Source of the DNA: Actinomycetales bacterium
GTDB lineage: Bacteria > Actinomycetota > Actinomycetes > Actinomycetales > Quadrisphaeraceae
NCBI GenBank assembly: GCA_022701985.1
Contig: JAKONK010000224.1
Span: forward strand, 1 to 39,859
Length of the DNA stretch: 39,859 nucleotides
Direction: 5' to 3'
Shown: positions 1-8,179 of the stretch, in pieces
How the letters are laid out: every line of letters begins with the position of its first letter
Position numbering within the stretch: position 1 is the stretch's first letter
Program-made: the position numbers and the translations under genes
Notes under the pieces: model-generated
Databases searched by the model: none
What the model was told of the DNA's origin: nothing
Seen by the model: the letters and a program-made list of their open reading frames with translations, nothing else

Positions 1-346
1 CCCAGGTCTTCAGCGTCGAGGGCAGCGAGTAGTTGTACATCGGCGCGCCGACGAGGACGACGTCCGCGGCGAGCAGCTCCGCGAGGACCTCCTCCTGGAC
101 GGCCTCGGCCGCCGGGTCGGGCGAGGAGCCCTCCGGCCGCAGCGCCGGGGCCCAGTGCAGGTCGGGGTCGAGCAGGTGCGGCAGCGGGCTGGCGACCAGG
201 TCGCGGCGGACCACCTCGTGGTCGGGGCCGGCCTCGGCCCAGGTGCGGGCGAAGGCCGCGGTCACCTCGCGCGAGCGCGAGCGGCCCGGGCCGGTGGCGG
301 GACCGATGGACGAGTCGAGGTGCAGGAGTCGGGGCACCTCCCCCAT
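1..346 (-). CDS. azoR: FMN-dependent NADH-azoreductase (partial, C-terminal end off the window)
   Basis: Only the N-terminal ~115 residues are present; the gene runs off the left edge. The translation opens MGEVPRLLHLDSS and later has GAPMYNYSLPSTLKTW, which match the flavodoxin-like AzoR family: an N-terminal phosphate-binding strand with S-x-S, then the P-M-Y-N-[FY]-x-x-P-S-x-L-K-x-W flavin-site motif. AzoR enzymes are cytosolic homodimers that reduce quinones and azo compounds with NAD(P)H. I chose the ATG at 346; there is no good alternative upstream before the neighbouring stop. It lies 33 nt downstream of the aminotransferase IV gene on the same strand, so the two may be cotranscribed. 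The family call rests on motifs only. Confidence 0.82.
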   Translation of the reverse strand, partial: MGEVPRLLHLDSSIGPATGPGRSRSREVTAAFARTWAEAGPDHEVVRRDLVASPLPHLLDPDLHWAPALRPEGSSPDPAAEAVQEEVLAELLAADVVLVGAPMYNYSLPSTLKTW

Positions 347-379
347 CCTGCCCGCCCCGGGGGAGCCGCAGCCGAGGGG

Positions 380-1339
380 TCAGAAGCCGGCGAGCTCCTG
401 CAGCTCGGAGACGAGGGCGCTGTCGACGGCGAGCGGCTGGCCGTCGAGCTCGCGGACGGCCACCGGACCGCGCACCGCGCTCGTGAGCAGCACCGCGCGG
501 GCCGAGCGCAGGTCGGCGAGGGTGCCGGTGGTGGCGGTGGCGTCCCACCCGGCGCGCTGGGCCCGCTCGAAGAGCAGTTGCTGGGAGGTGCTGCCCAGGA
601 TGCCGTTCGACCCCGGGGCGACGGTGCGCAGCCGGGGGACGCCACCCCCGCCGGGCACCCACAGCACCGCCGACGTGGGGCCCTCCAGCAGGGTGCCGTC
701 AGCGGCGGTGAGCAGCGCGTCATCGGCACCGCGCCGGACCGCCTCGCGCTGGGCTGCGGTGTGCACCGCGTACGAGAGCGTCTTGACCCCGCCGAGCAGC
801 CACGGCGCCCCCGCGAACGCCTCCGGTCCGTACCCGCGCGTCATCGACGCCACGCGGACCCCGTCGCGGCGGGCGGCCAGCGACGCGGCGTCCACCGCGG
901 AGACGGTGACGACGACGGTCGGCTGCACCGGCTCCCCCGCCGGCTGCGGGAGGCCCCGGGTCATCGACAGCTTCACCGCGGCCTCGCGGGGGGCCGCCTC
1001 CTCGCCGCGCGCGAGCGGACGACCGGTGGTGCTGGTCGCCCACTCGCGCGCGGCGAGGTCGAGCAGCTGGGCCCAGGGCGCCGGGTCGTCGGGGAGGTCG
1101 AGGGAGCGGGCGGAGCGCTGCATCCGGGCGAGGTGCGCCCCCAGGTTCGGGACCTCGGCCTCGAGCCCGCCCTCCGCCGGGTGCGCGACGAGGCGGAGCC
1201 CCTCGAAGCAGCCGTCACCGCGCGTCAGGCCCAGGTCGTCGGCGGTGACGACGGGCTCGTCGACGGCGACGAGGCCGCTGCTGCGCCCCCCGTCGGGGAG
1301 GGCTCGGGAGACGGCGACGACGAGCAGGGCGGAACTCAC
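380..1339 (-). CDS. PLP-dependent class IV aminotransferase, aminodeoxychorismate lyase-like
   Basis: 319 residues from a GTG at 1339 (MSSALLVVAVSRALPDG). The fold-type IV signature is visible: LTRGDGCFEGLR near residue 45, a putative PLP lysine in GGVKTLSYA near 184, and the C-terminal EGPTSAVLWV and GSTSQQLL blocks that hold the cofactor phosphate. Length and motifs fit 4-amino-4-deoxychorismate lyase (PabC), which releases p-aminobenzoate and pyruvate for folate. Branched-chain or D-amino acid aminotransferases share the fold and cannot be excluded. No pabA or pabB is near, so the context does not settle the substrate. The same frame stays open upstream to about 1948, but that stretch is antisense to the diguanylate cyclase and is not native-looking protein. 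Confidence 0.8.
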   Translation of the reverse strand: MSSALLVVAVSRALPDGGRSSGLVAVDEPVVTADDLGLTRGDGCFEGLRLVAHPAEGGLEAEVPNLGAHLARMQRSARSLDLPDDPAPWAQLLDLAAREWATSTTGRPLARGEEAAPREAAVKLSMTRGLPQPAGEPVQPTVVVTVSAVDAASLAARRDGVRVASMTRGYGPEAFAGAPWLLGGVKTLSYAVHTAAQREAVRRGADDALLTAADGTLLEGPTSAVLWVPGGGGVPRLRTVAPGSNGILGSTSQQLLFERAQRAGWDATATTGTLADLRSARAVLLTSAVRGPVAVRELDGQPLAVDSALVSELQELAGF

Positions 1340-1409
1340 GCCCGTGACCGTACGCGGCACCCCGAGCGACGCCTGCGGGCGGAGGCGCCGCTGTGGTGCC
1401 CGTCTCGTC

Positions 1410-1442
1410 GTGCCCGCCGTGCCCGCCGTGCCCGCCGTGCCC
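1410..1442. repeat. 9-bp tandem repeat (GTGCCCGCC, about 3.7 copies)
   Basis: Three perfect copies of GTGCCCGCC (1410-1436) are followed by a partial GTGCCC. The repeat lies in the 181-bp divergent gap between the aminotransferase and the diguanylate cyclase. The rest of this gap holds a partly palindromic GTGATTGTGATCAC stretch near 1476 and the GGGGAGGGGG ribosome-binding region of the cyclase. I see no strong sigma-70-like promoter. Confidence 0.6.
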
Positions 1443-1520
1443 TCGCGGCGGGCGGCTCGTGGTCGGACCGAGGGGGTGATTGTGATCACCGACCGCTGGA
1501 GGCGGGGAGGGGGCGTGCCG

Positions 1521-2918
1521 ATGGGGAGTCGTGTCCGCCCCCCACCGCACGCCGGCCGCGCACGCCGGGCGGCCGGAGTGACCACCTCCCCGCCTCCCGG
1601 CCCGCCGTCCCTCGTGCAGCTGGCCGAGGACGTCGTCCGGCCGGTGCTGGCCGCCGTCGTCGCGATGGCCGACGCGGAGGGAGCCCGGCTCGACCTGCTG
1701 GACGGCGGTGCCGTGCGGTGGACCTGCGCGGTGGGCGCGGCCCCCGGCGACACCGGAGCACCGGTCTCGGTCCCGTTCCTCGTCGACGGGGTGGCGGTGG
1801 GGTCGCTGTCCGTGGTCGGGTCGTTCGACGGTCCCGCGAGGTCTCGCGCCGCGGCCGGGCTCCGGCGCGTGGCAGCCGCCCTGTCCGGCGCCGTCGTCGG
1901 GGGGCCGCCGGGCCGCCCCGCCGAGGCGCAGCCCGCACCGCGGGGCACGGCCCCTCAGTGGCCGGCGAACCCCTTCGACGTGGCCGTGCTGGAGTCGCTG
2001 CCCGTCGGGGTCATCGCCGTCGACCTCGCCGGCCGCGTGGTGCGGTCCAACCGGCAGAGCCAGCTCTGGGACGGCCGGGTCGGCGTCGCCGCCGACCTCT
2101 CCGAGGACCTCGCGGGCCGCTACCAGTTCTTCCGGCCTGACGGCGTCACGCCGTTCCCGCTGGCCGAGCTGCCCCTGCTCCGGGCGCTCGCCTCGGGGGC
2201 GGAGGCCCGCGCGGAGCTCCTGATGAGGCCGAGGGGTCAGCAGGAGGTGCTGGTGGACTGCGTCAGCCTCCCGGTCCGCGACGCCGACGGGGCGGTCGTC
2301 GGTGCGGTGCTGTCGATGGTGGACGTCTCCGAGCGGCGGGCCATGGAGCAGCAGCTGCGGGCGGCTGCGCTCAACGACGGCCTCACCGGTCTGCCCAACC
2401 GCCGCCTCCTCGCCGACCGGCTGGACCACGCCCTGCTCGCGGCGCGCAGGGGCGGTGGGGGCGTCGCCGTCCTCTACTGCGACCTGGACGGGTTCAAGGC
2501 CGTGAACGACGTGCACGGCCACGAGGCGGGTGACGAGGTGCTCGTGGAGGCGGCGGAGCGCCTGACCCGGAGCGTGCGTCCGGGCGACACGGTGGCCAGG
2601 GTGGGTGGCGACGAGTTCGTGCTCGTCTGCCCGGGGGTGCTCGACGAGCGGGACGCGCAGACGATCGCGCGCCGGGTGACGGGGTCCATGGCGCAGCCGG
2701 TGCGCACCACCTCCGGCGAGCACGTCGTGGGGATCAGCGTGGGAGTGGCCCTCGGGGGTGCCCGCGCAGACGCCAGGTCCCTGCTGCAGGAGGCCGACGA
2801 GTCGATGTACCGGGTGAAGCGGTCGCGGAGGTGCCCCGGACCGCCCCCCGAGCGCGGAGCCGGTGAGCCCACCGGTCAGTCGAGCGGGTCCTCGGGGCTC
2901 ACCACGCCCGCCCGGTAG
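1521..2918 (+). CDS. PAS-GGDEF diguanylate cyclase
   Basis: 465 residues. The first ~125 residues resemble a weak GAF-like sensor, followed by a PAS-like domain (about 150-285, ending in a typical SMVDVSERR) and a C-terminal GGDEF domain. The active loop VGGDEFVLV is intact near residue 362. An RPGD I-site lies exactly five residues before it, so product feedback inhibition is expected. LTGLPNRR and YCDLDGFKAVND are the usual GGDEF N-terminal motifs. No membrane segment is seen, so it is probably cytosolic. It makes cyclic di-GMP from two GTP. I chose the ATG at 1521 after a GGAGG at 1506; a GTG at 1515 is closer to that site and also possible. The last ~14 codons overlap the convergent response-regulator gene. 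Confidence 0.88.
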   Translation: MGSRVRPPPHAGRARRAAGVTTSPPPGPPSLVQLAEDVVRPVLAAVVAMADAEGARLDLLDGGAVRWTCAVGAAPGDTGAPVSVPFLVDGVAVGSLSVVGSFDGPARSRAAAGLRRVAAALSGAVVGGPPGRPAEAQPAPRGTAPQWPANPFDVAVLESLPVGVIAVDLAGRVVRSNRQSQLWDGRVGVAADLSEDLAGRYQFFRPDGVTPFPLAELPLLRALASGAEARAELLMRPRGQQEVLVDCVSLPVRDADGAVVGAVLSMVDVSERRAMEQQLRAAALNDGLTGLPNRRLLADRLDHALLAARRGGGGVAVLYCDLDGFKAVNDVHGHEAGDEVLVEAAERLTRSVRPGDTVARVGGDEFVLVCPGVLDERDAQTIARRVTGSMAQPVRTTSGEHVVGISVGVALGGARADARSLLQEADESMYRVKRSRRCPGPPPERGAGEPTGQSSGSSGLTTPAR

Positions 2919-3691
2919 GCCCACACCACCACCTGCACGCGGTCGCGCAGGTCGAGCTTTGCCAGCAGGCGCCCCACGTGCCCCTTCACCGTCGGCTCGG
3001 ACAGGAACAGCCGGTGCGCCACCTCGGCGTTGGAGCGCCCCCGCGCCACCTCGGCGAGCACGTCGCGCTCGCGGGGCGTCAGCGACGCCAGCTGGCGCTG
3101 CACCTCGGCGCCGTCGGGCCCTCCGCCGTCGGCCGCGCCGGCGTCGTCCTGGGCGGCGGCCGGGTCGCCCGGGAGCCGCTCCTCGGTGAGGGCGAGCAGG
3201 TGGCGGGTCAGCCGCGGGGTCAGGACGGCGTCGCCCGCGGCGACGGCGTGCAGCGCGCGCACCAGCTCGTCGGGCTGGGCGTCCTTGAGCAGGAACCCGC
3301 TCGCCCCCGCGCGCAGCGCGGCGTAGGCGTGCTCGTCGAGGTCGAAGGTGGTGAGCACCAGCACCCGGGTGGTGCGCCCGGCCGCGGCGGCCGCGTCGAC
3401 CACCCGGCGGGTCGCCTCGACGCCGTCGAGCACCGGCATCCGCACGTCCATGAGGACGACGTCGGGGTCGAGCGCGGCCGCCATCGCCACGCCGGAGCGC
3501 CCGTCGGCGGCCTCCCCGACCACCTCGATGGTGCGCCCGCCGGGCTGGTCGCCCTCGTGGCCGTCGAGCAGCATCCGGAACCCGAGGCGGACGAGGGCCT
3601 GGTCGTCGACGAGCAGCACCCGCAGCGGGGCCACCGGGTCGGCGGGGTCGTCGGGGCCGACGGGGTCGGCGGGGTCGGCGGGGTCGCTCAC
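2876..3691 (-). CDS. NarL/LuxR-family response regulator
   Basis: 271 residues. The receiver domain (about 20-145) shows LRVLLVDDQ, the phospho-acceptor aspartate in PDVVLMDVRMP near 78 and the lysine in GFLLKDAQ near 135. A flexible linker follows, then a LuxR helix-turn-helix (LTPRERDVLAEVARGRSNAE, about 200-265). The N-terminus is a repetitive D-P-A-D-P-A run encoded by GGGGTCGGC tandem repeats. The GTG start at 3691 overlaps the histidine kinase stop by 4 nt (GTGA), so the pair is coupled. It should bind DNA and probably controls the ABC exporter in the same operon, by analogy with DesR and LnrK-type systems. The 3' end overlaps the convergent diguanylate cyclase by 43 bp. Confidence 0.93.
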   Translation of the reverse strand: MSDPADPADPVGPDDPADPVAPLRVLLVDDQALVRLGFRMLLDGHEGDQPGGRTIEVVGEAADGRSGVAMAAALDPDVVLMDVRMPVLDGVEATRRVVDAAAAAGRTTRVLVLTTFDLDEHAYAALRAGASGFLLKDAQPDELVRALHAVAAGDAVLTPRLTRHLLALTEERLPGDPAAAQDDAGAADGGGPDGAEVQRQLASLTPRERDVLAEVARGRSNAEVAHRLFLSEPTVKGHVGRLLAKLDLRDRVQVVVWAYRAGVVSPEDPLD

Positions 3692-4953
3692 AGCGCACCA
3701 CCCTCCCCCGGGGCCGCCGCCGGGCGCGACGGGAGCACGGCCCGCACCCGCCAGCCCCCGCCCTCGCCCTCGCGGGGTCCGGCGTCCAGGCGCCCGCCGA
3801 GGGACGCCGCGCGCTCCCGCATCCCGGCGACGCCGCTCCCCCGGCCCGGCGCGGACGGCGCCCCGGGGTCGGCGGTGACGCCCAGCCCCACGCCGTCGTC
3901 CTGCACCACCACCTCCACGTGGTCCCCGCCGGTGCGGACGAGCACCTCGACGCGGGCGCCGAGGCCGGCGTGGTCGAGGACGTTGGTGAGCGCCTCGGTG
4001 GCGATCCGGTGGACCGCCAGGTGCACCGCCGGGCTCCAGCCGTCGTCGGAGCCGTGCCGGGTGAGGCGCACGGGGACGCCGGCGGCGCGCACACCGCTGA
4101 CCAGGGCGTCGAGGGCGTCGTGGCCCGACGCGCCGCCCGCGCTGGGGGTGCCCGGCAGCGGGGTGGCCGCGGCGCCGTCCTCTCCCAGGACGCCCAGCAG
4201 GTGGCGCATCTCGGCCAGGGCCTGCCGCGCGGTCGTGGTGACGGCGCCGAGGGCCGCGGGGTCGGCGGGGGCCTGGGGCGCACGGGCGGCGCGGGCGGCC
4301 ATGCCGTCGCCGAGCCGGACGACGACGGTCAGGGCGTGCGCCACGACGTCGTGCAGCTCCCTGGCGATGCGCGCCCGCTCGGCGGCCACCGCGATCTGCG
4401 CGCGGTGGTCGCGCTCGGCCTCGAGGCGGTGGGCGCGCTCCTCCAGGTGGGCCAGGCGCTCGCGGCGGCCGCGGGCGGCGACCCCGGCGAAGACGGTCGC
4501 GGCCAGGAGCGGTCCGGTGACGGCGGGGGCCGCCCAGACCGTGGTCGGGGGCACCCCGCCGCCGCGGGCGACGCGGTCGGTGGCGGTGAGCACGAGCAGC
4601 ACGACCGCGCCCGCGACGACGCCGACACGCAGCGCCGCCCCCCGCCGCTGCGTGGCGAGGCCGAGGACGGCCAGCAGCGGGAAGACCGCCGGGTGGGCGG
4701 GCCGGCCGTCGAGCAGCAGCCACGCGGGGGCGGCGAGGGCGCAGACCACCAGCGCCACGGCCAGCGGCGCCCGGCGGCCCCAGACCAGGGGCACCGCGGT
4801 CACCAGCGCCGCCCAGGCGCCCGCGGGGCCCGACTGCTGGTACGCCTCGGGGCACAGGGGCAGCAGCCACAGCAGCGCCCACCCCGCGTCGACGAGACGG
4901 GGGTGGGCGCTGGCGAGCGCGCGGAGGCGCTCCACCGCTGCGCCGTGGTCCAC
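3688..4953 (-). CDS. Membrane sensor histidine kinase (HisKA_3 type)
   Basis: 421 residues. About five hydrophobic segments fill residues 20-150 with almost no extracellular domain. A coiled linker (RERLAHLEERAHRLEAER) leads to the H-box RIARELHDVVAHALTVVV, phospho-accepting His near 197, typical of NarX/DesK-type kinases. The ATPase domain has the N-box ATEALTNVLDHAG near 319, the G1 box QDDGVGLG and the G2 box GSGVAGMRERA. The GTG start at 4953 lies 5 nt after the permease stop and has GAGG at the right distance inside the permease end. Intramembrane-type kinases next to ABC exporters often sense antimicrobial peptides or membrane stress; that role is inferred from context here. Confidence 0.92.
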   Translation of the reverse strand: MDHGAAVERLRALASAHPRLVDAGWALLWLLPLCPEAYQQSGPAGAWAALVTAVPLVWGRRAPLAVALVVCALAAPAWLLLDGRPAHPAVFPLLAVLGLATQRRGAALRVGVVAGAVVLLVLTATDRVARGGGVPPTTVWAAPAVTGPLLAATVFAGVAARGRRERLAHLEERAHRLEAERDHRAQIAVAAERARIARELHDVVAHALTVVVRLGDGMAARAARAPQAPADPAALGAVTTTARQALAEMRHLLGVLGEDGAAATPLPGTPSAGGASGHDALDALVSGVRAAGVPVRLTRHGSDDGWSPAVHLAVHRIATEALTNVLDHAGLGARVEVLVRTGGDHVEVVVQDDGVGLGVTADPGAPSAPGRGSGVAGMRERAASLGGRLDAGPREGEGGGWRVRAVLPSRPAAAPGEGGAL

Positions 4954-4958
4954 GGGCC

Positions 4959-5825
4959 TCAGGCGTCGCGGCGCTGGAGCACCAGGGCCCCGGCGAGCAC
5001 GGGCACCGCGGCCCAGCCGAGCAGCGTGAGCCACGCGTCGAGGCTGCTCAGCGTGCCTCCGGTGGTCGAGGCGAGCGAGGTCCCAGCGGCACCCGGCAGG
5101 TGGTCGTTGATCGCCACGACCCAGTCCCACGTCACCAGGCCGAGCAGCGGCGGCGCCACGAACACGACCGCAGCGAGCACGGTGATCGCGGCGGCCGTGG
5201 TGCGGAACAGCAGGCCGAGGCCCATCCCCAGCAGCGCCACGGCCACGAGGTAGGCGCAGTTGCCCAGCACCGCGAGCCACGTGTCGGAGGAGGCCCAGTC
5301 GATGGTGGCGGCGTCGCCGTAGACCAGGCCGGCCACCCACAGGCACGCCGTCGACAGCACCAGCGCGAACGGCACCAGCAGCGCCAGGAGCACGGAGACC
5401 TTGGCCACCACGAGCGGCCAGCGGCGCGGCAGCGCCATGAGGCTGGAGGAGATGGAGCCCGTGGCGTACTCCCCGGCCACGACCAGCGCGCCGAGGACGC
5501 CGAGCACCAGGGTGGAGAAGGTGCTGCTGGCCAGGGCGATGCCCACCGGGTCGGCGAGGCCGTTGGCACCCGGCCCGCCCTGGGGCTGCTGGGCGTCGGG
5601 GTTCGACACCACGGCCGCGAGCAGCGCTGCGAACCCGACCGCCAGCCCGAGGGCGATGACGAGCGTCCACCAGGTCGAGCGCAGCGAGCGGAGCTTGGTC
5701 CACTCCGAGAGGACGGCGCGGGACAGGCTCGCCCCGGCGGGGGCGCTGCGAGGCGCCGCGTGCCTGTGGTGCTCGCGCGGGGAGGGCACGGCGTCCGCCA
5801 CCGTCCCGCTGGTCTGCGTGCTCAT
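4959..5825 (-). CDS. ABC-2 type transporter permease
   Basis: 288 residues. After a ~40-residue polar N-terminus comes LSEWTKLRSLRSTWW, the usual opening of actinobacterial ABC-2 permeases. About six membrane segments follow, with the conserved GEYATGSISSSLMALPRR cytoplasmic loop between the second and third. It forms the membrane channel of an exporter with the ATPase encoded just upstream. The ATG at 5825 overlaps the ATPase stop by 4 nt (ATGA). The cargo is unknown; drug, peptide or lipid export is usual for this family. Confidence 0.9.
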   Translation of the reverse strand: MSTQTSGTVADAVPSPREHHRHAAPRSAPAGASLSRAVLSEWTKLRSLRSTWWTLVIALGLAVGFAALLAAVVSNPDAQQPQGGPGANGLADPVGIALASSTFSTLVLGVLGALVVAGEYATGSISSSLMALPRRWPLVVAKVSVLLALLVPFALVLSTACLWVAGLVYGDAATIDWASSDTWLAVLGNCAYLVAVALLGMGLGLLFRTTAAAITVLAAVVFVAPPLLGLVTWDWVVAINDHLPGAAGTSLASTTGGTLSSLDAWLTLLGWAAVPVLAGALVLQRRDA

Positions 5826-6793
5826 GCTGCGACCTCCTGCTGCTGGCTGGTGGCTCCGGTGGAGGCGCCCGTCGGGGCACCGGTGCCGGGCTCGTCGGTG
5901 GTGTACTCGCGGGAGTCGCGGGTCAGGGCCATGTAGACCTGCTCCAGGGACGCCCTCTCCGTGTGCAGCTCGTGCAGCACGATGCCGCGCTCGGCGGCGA
6001 CCTCCCCGATGCGGGCGGCCGTGGTGCCCGTGACCGACAGCTCCCCCACCTCGACGTCGGTGACGGTGGCGCCGGCGCTGACCAGCAGGCGCCCCAGCTC
6101 GCCGGCCTGCGGGGAGTGGACCACCACCGGGCGGTCGCTGGCGCTGGAGATGAGGTCCTCGACGGTGGTGTCGGCGAGCAGGCGGCCGCGGCCGACGATG
6201 ACGAGTCGCTCGGCGGTCAGCGCCATCTCGCTCATGAGGTGGGAGCTGACGAAGACGGTGCGGCCCTCGGCGGCCAGGCCGCGCAGCAGGGTGCGGATCC
6301 ACAGCACGCCGTCGGGGTCGAGGCCGTTGACGGGCTCGTCGAGGATGATCGTGGCCGGGTCGCCCAGCAGCGCCGAGGCGATGCCGAGGCGCTGGCCCAT
6401 GCCGAGGCTGAAGCCGCCGGCGCGCTTGCGCGCCACGTCGTGCAGGCCGACGAGGTCGATGACCTCGGCCACCCGCGCGCGGCCGATGCCCTGGCTCTGC
6501 GCGAGGGCGAGCAGGTGGTCGTGGGCGCTGCGGCCCTTGTGGACGGCCTTGGCCTCCAGCAGCGTGCCGACCTCGGCGAGGGGGGTGCGGTGCTCGGCGT
6601 ACGGCTTGCCGTTGACCACGACGGTCCCGGAGGTGGGGCGGTCGAGCCCGACGACCATGCGCATCGTGGTCGACTTGCCGGCTCCGTTCGGGCCGAGGAA
6701 GCCGGTGACGTGGCCGGGGCTGACGGTGAAGCTGAGGTCGTCGACGGCGGTCTTCGCGCCGTAGCGCTTGACGAGGTGCTGGGCTTCGATCAC
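5822..6793 (-). CDS. ABC transporter ATP-binding protein
   Basis: 323 residues. Walker A GPNGAGKST lies near residues 34-42, the signature FSLGMGQRLGIASALL near 135, Walker B TIILDEPVNGLDP near 152, and the switch histidine in FVSSHLMSE near 190. The C-terminal ~100 residues are the usual DrrA/BcrA-type extension. It powers the paired ABC-2 permease and is the first gene of a four-gene operon (ATPase, permease, kinase, regulator). The GTG start at 6793 is preceded by TAGCGT at a 7-nt distance and has no clear ribosome-binding site, so the mRNA may be leaderless. Confidence 0.93.
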   Translation of the reverse strand: MIEAQHLVKRYGAKTAVDDLSFTVSPGHVTGFLGPNGAGKSTTMRMVVGLDRPTSGTVVVNGKPYAEHRTPLAEVGTLLEAKAVHKGRSAHDHLLALAQSQGIGRARVAEVIDLVGLHDVARKRAGGFSLGMGQRLGIASALLGDPATIILDEPVNGLDPDGVLWIRTLLRGLAAEGRTVFVSSHLMSEMALTAERLVIVGRGRLLADTTVEDLISSASDRPVVVHSPQAGELGRLLVSAGATVTDVEVGELSVTGTTAARIGEVAAERGIVLHELHTERASLEQVYMALTRDSREYTTDEPGTGAPTGASTGATSQQQEVAA

Positions 6794-6800
6794 GTCGTCG

Positions 6801-6806
6801 ACGCTA
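6801..6806 (-). promoter_or_regulatory. Putative -10 element for a leaderless ABC operon mRNA
   Basis: On the minus strand TAGCGT lies 7 nt before the GTG at 6793. The expected transcription start would coincide with the start codon. The same spacing is seen at several other genes in this window. No convincing -35 is visible. Confidence 0.5.
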
Positions 6807-6903
6807 GGCGGGCCGGCGGCGCTGCGCGCCCTCCTGAGGGCCCGTTCCGGTGGTGCCCTCCGGCACCCACCCCCTCCTCAGGTCGTGGGCCTCCCCCTCC
6901 CGA

Positions 6904-6948
6904 CCGTGATCATGGACTCCGAGCACACCCCCGGCCGTGATCATGGGC
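6904..6948. repeat. Two copies of the CCGTGATCATGGGC intergenic repeat
   Basis: CCGTGATCATGG at 6904-6915 and CCGTGATCATGGGC at 6935-6948 lie in the same direction in the 180-bp gap between the ABC operon and the TetR-linked membrane protein. Each contains a TGATCA core. Three more copies lie at 13042-13125. These look like members of a dispersed intergenic repeat family. The remainder of this gap shows no gene. Confidence 0.7.
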
Positions 6949-6973
6949 GGTGCCAGGGGACGGGACTCAGGGG

Positions 6974-8179
6974 TCAGGCGCCGGCGGGCTCCGGGGCGAC
7001 GGCGGCGCGGGCGGCCCGGGCGGCGCGGACCTGGTGCCAGCGCGCCACGACGAGGGCCATCACCGCACCGGCCGCGGCCCAGGCGGCCACCACCAGCAGG
7101 CGCTGCCCCGCGTCGGCGCCGTCGAAGTAGGCGATGCGGCGCACGGCGTCGACGCCCGCACCGTTCGGCAGCACCCCCGACAGCCACGCCCAGAACGGCG
7201 GCAGCAGCTCCCGCGGGTACGCGCCGCCGGCGCTCGGGTTGCCCAGCACCACGAAGAGGAGCACGGCCAGGCCGATGCCGACCGTGCCGGCGAGCACCTG
7301 CAGCGCCATCGTCACCGCGGCCGCGGCCACGACGACGAGGGCCCCGGTGCCCGCGAGGCCCCAGAAGGTGCCGGCGTCGTCGGGGAGGGCGCCCAGCAGC
7401 GGGCCCACCACCAGGGCGCCCCCGACCCCGGACAGCACCGCGTACGGCAGCACCGCCCCCAGGCGGATGACGGCGCGGCGGAGCGTGGCGGGCCGGGCGC
7501 CGCGCGCCACGCCCAGCAGCGCCGCCAGCAGGTAGCCACCGACCACCCACCCGGTGACCAGGTAGAACCCCGACAGGCCCCGGGAGTCTCCGCCGGCGGC
7601 GGGCACGACGTCCTCCACCGCCAGGGTGCGCCCCTGCGTGGCCTCGGCCTGCGTCAGCACGGTCTGCACGGCCGTCGCGGTCGCCGCGCCCCCGGCCGTG
7701 GTGACGAGCAGCTGGTCCTCGGTGGACGTCGGGCTGATGACGAGGACGGCGCTGGTGGCGTCACGGTCGAGGGCCGTCCGGGCGGCGTCGGCGTCGGTGG
7801 AGGCGGTGACCTCCAGCGGGCTGCCGGCGATGCCGTTCAGGGCGCCGGCGGCCTGGTCGGCCACCTGCTGGGTGGGGCCGACGGCCGTCACGGCGATGTC
7901 GCGCGGCGTCGGGTCGTGGAAGGCGCCGACGTAGCTGAGCACGAACCCGAGCTGCAGGAGCAGGACGGCGACGACGAGGGCGACCGTGCGCGGGGCGACG
8001 GCGTCGCGGAGCTCCTCGCGCAGGGAGGGCCCGGTGCCGGACGCCGAGCCGGAGCTGCGGGTGCGGTGCCCCTCCCGCAGGCGGTCCAGGCGGGTGTCGG
8101 CGCGGTGGGCCGCGTGGTGGTCAGGGTGGTGGTCAGGGTGGTGGTCGGGGTGCTCGGCGGGGGTGCCGGTGCTGCTCAT
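6974..8179 (-). CDS. ABC-2/YhgE-type (DUF3533-like) membrane protein
   Basis: 401 residues. A polar N-terminus with repeated P-D-H-H units is followed by one membrane helix near 65-85 and a ~130-residue extracytoplasmic domain. Five or so C-terminal helices follow, including SGFYLVTGWVVGGYLLAAL and the loop NPSAGGAYPRELLPPFW. This layout and the N-P-x-S-G-G-x-x-P-x-E-x-x-P motif fit the YhgE/Pip and DUF3533 relatives of ABC-2 permeases, which work in export or envelope functions without an obvious ATPase. The ATG at 8179 overlaps the TetR stop by 4 nt, so it is the likely target of that repressor. The substrate is unknown. Confidence 0.78.
   Translation of the reverse strand: MSSTGTPAEHPDHHPDHHPDHHAAHRADTRLDRLREGHRTRSSGSASGTGPSLREELRDAVAPRTVALVVAVLLLQLGFVLSYVGAFHDPTPRDIAVTAVGPTQQVADQAAGALNGIAGSPLEVTASTDADAARTALDRDATSAVLVISPTSTEDQLLVTTAGGAATATAVQTVLTQAEATQGRTLAVEDVVPAAGGDSRGLSGFYLVTGWVVGGYLLAALLGVARGARPATLRRAVIRLGAVLPYAVLSGVGGALVVGPLLGALPDDAGTFWGLAGTGALVVVAAAAVTMALQVLAGTVGIGLAVLLFVVLGNPSAGGAYPRELLPPFWAWLSGVLPNGAGVDAVRRIAYFDGADAGQRLLVVAAWAAAGAVMALVVARWHQVRAARAARAAVAPEPAGA
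8106..8150. repeat. In-frame tandem repeat encoding Pro-Asp-His-His
   Basis: A GGTGGTCAGGGT-type 12-bp unit is repeated about three times near the start of the membrane protein gene. In frame it encodes three H-P-D-H-H units, giving the protein a histidine-rich cytoplasmic tail. Copy changes would keep the reading frame. Confidence 0.6.

Noticed and set aside
1215-4283. A minus-strand open frame of about 1,000 codons across the diguanylate cyclase and kinase region
   Set aside because: It is a shadow frame caused by high GC. Composition is Pro/Arg/Ala-rich without domains, while the real genes in this span have clear catalytic motifs.
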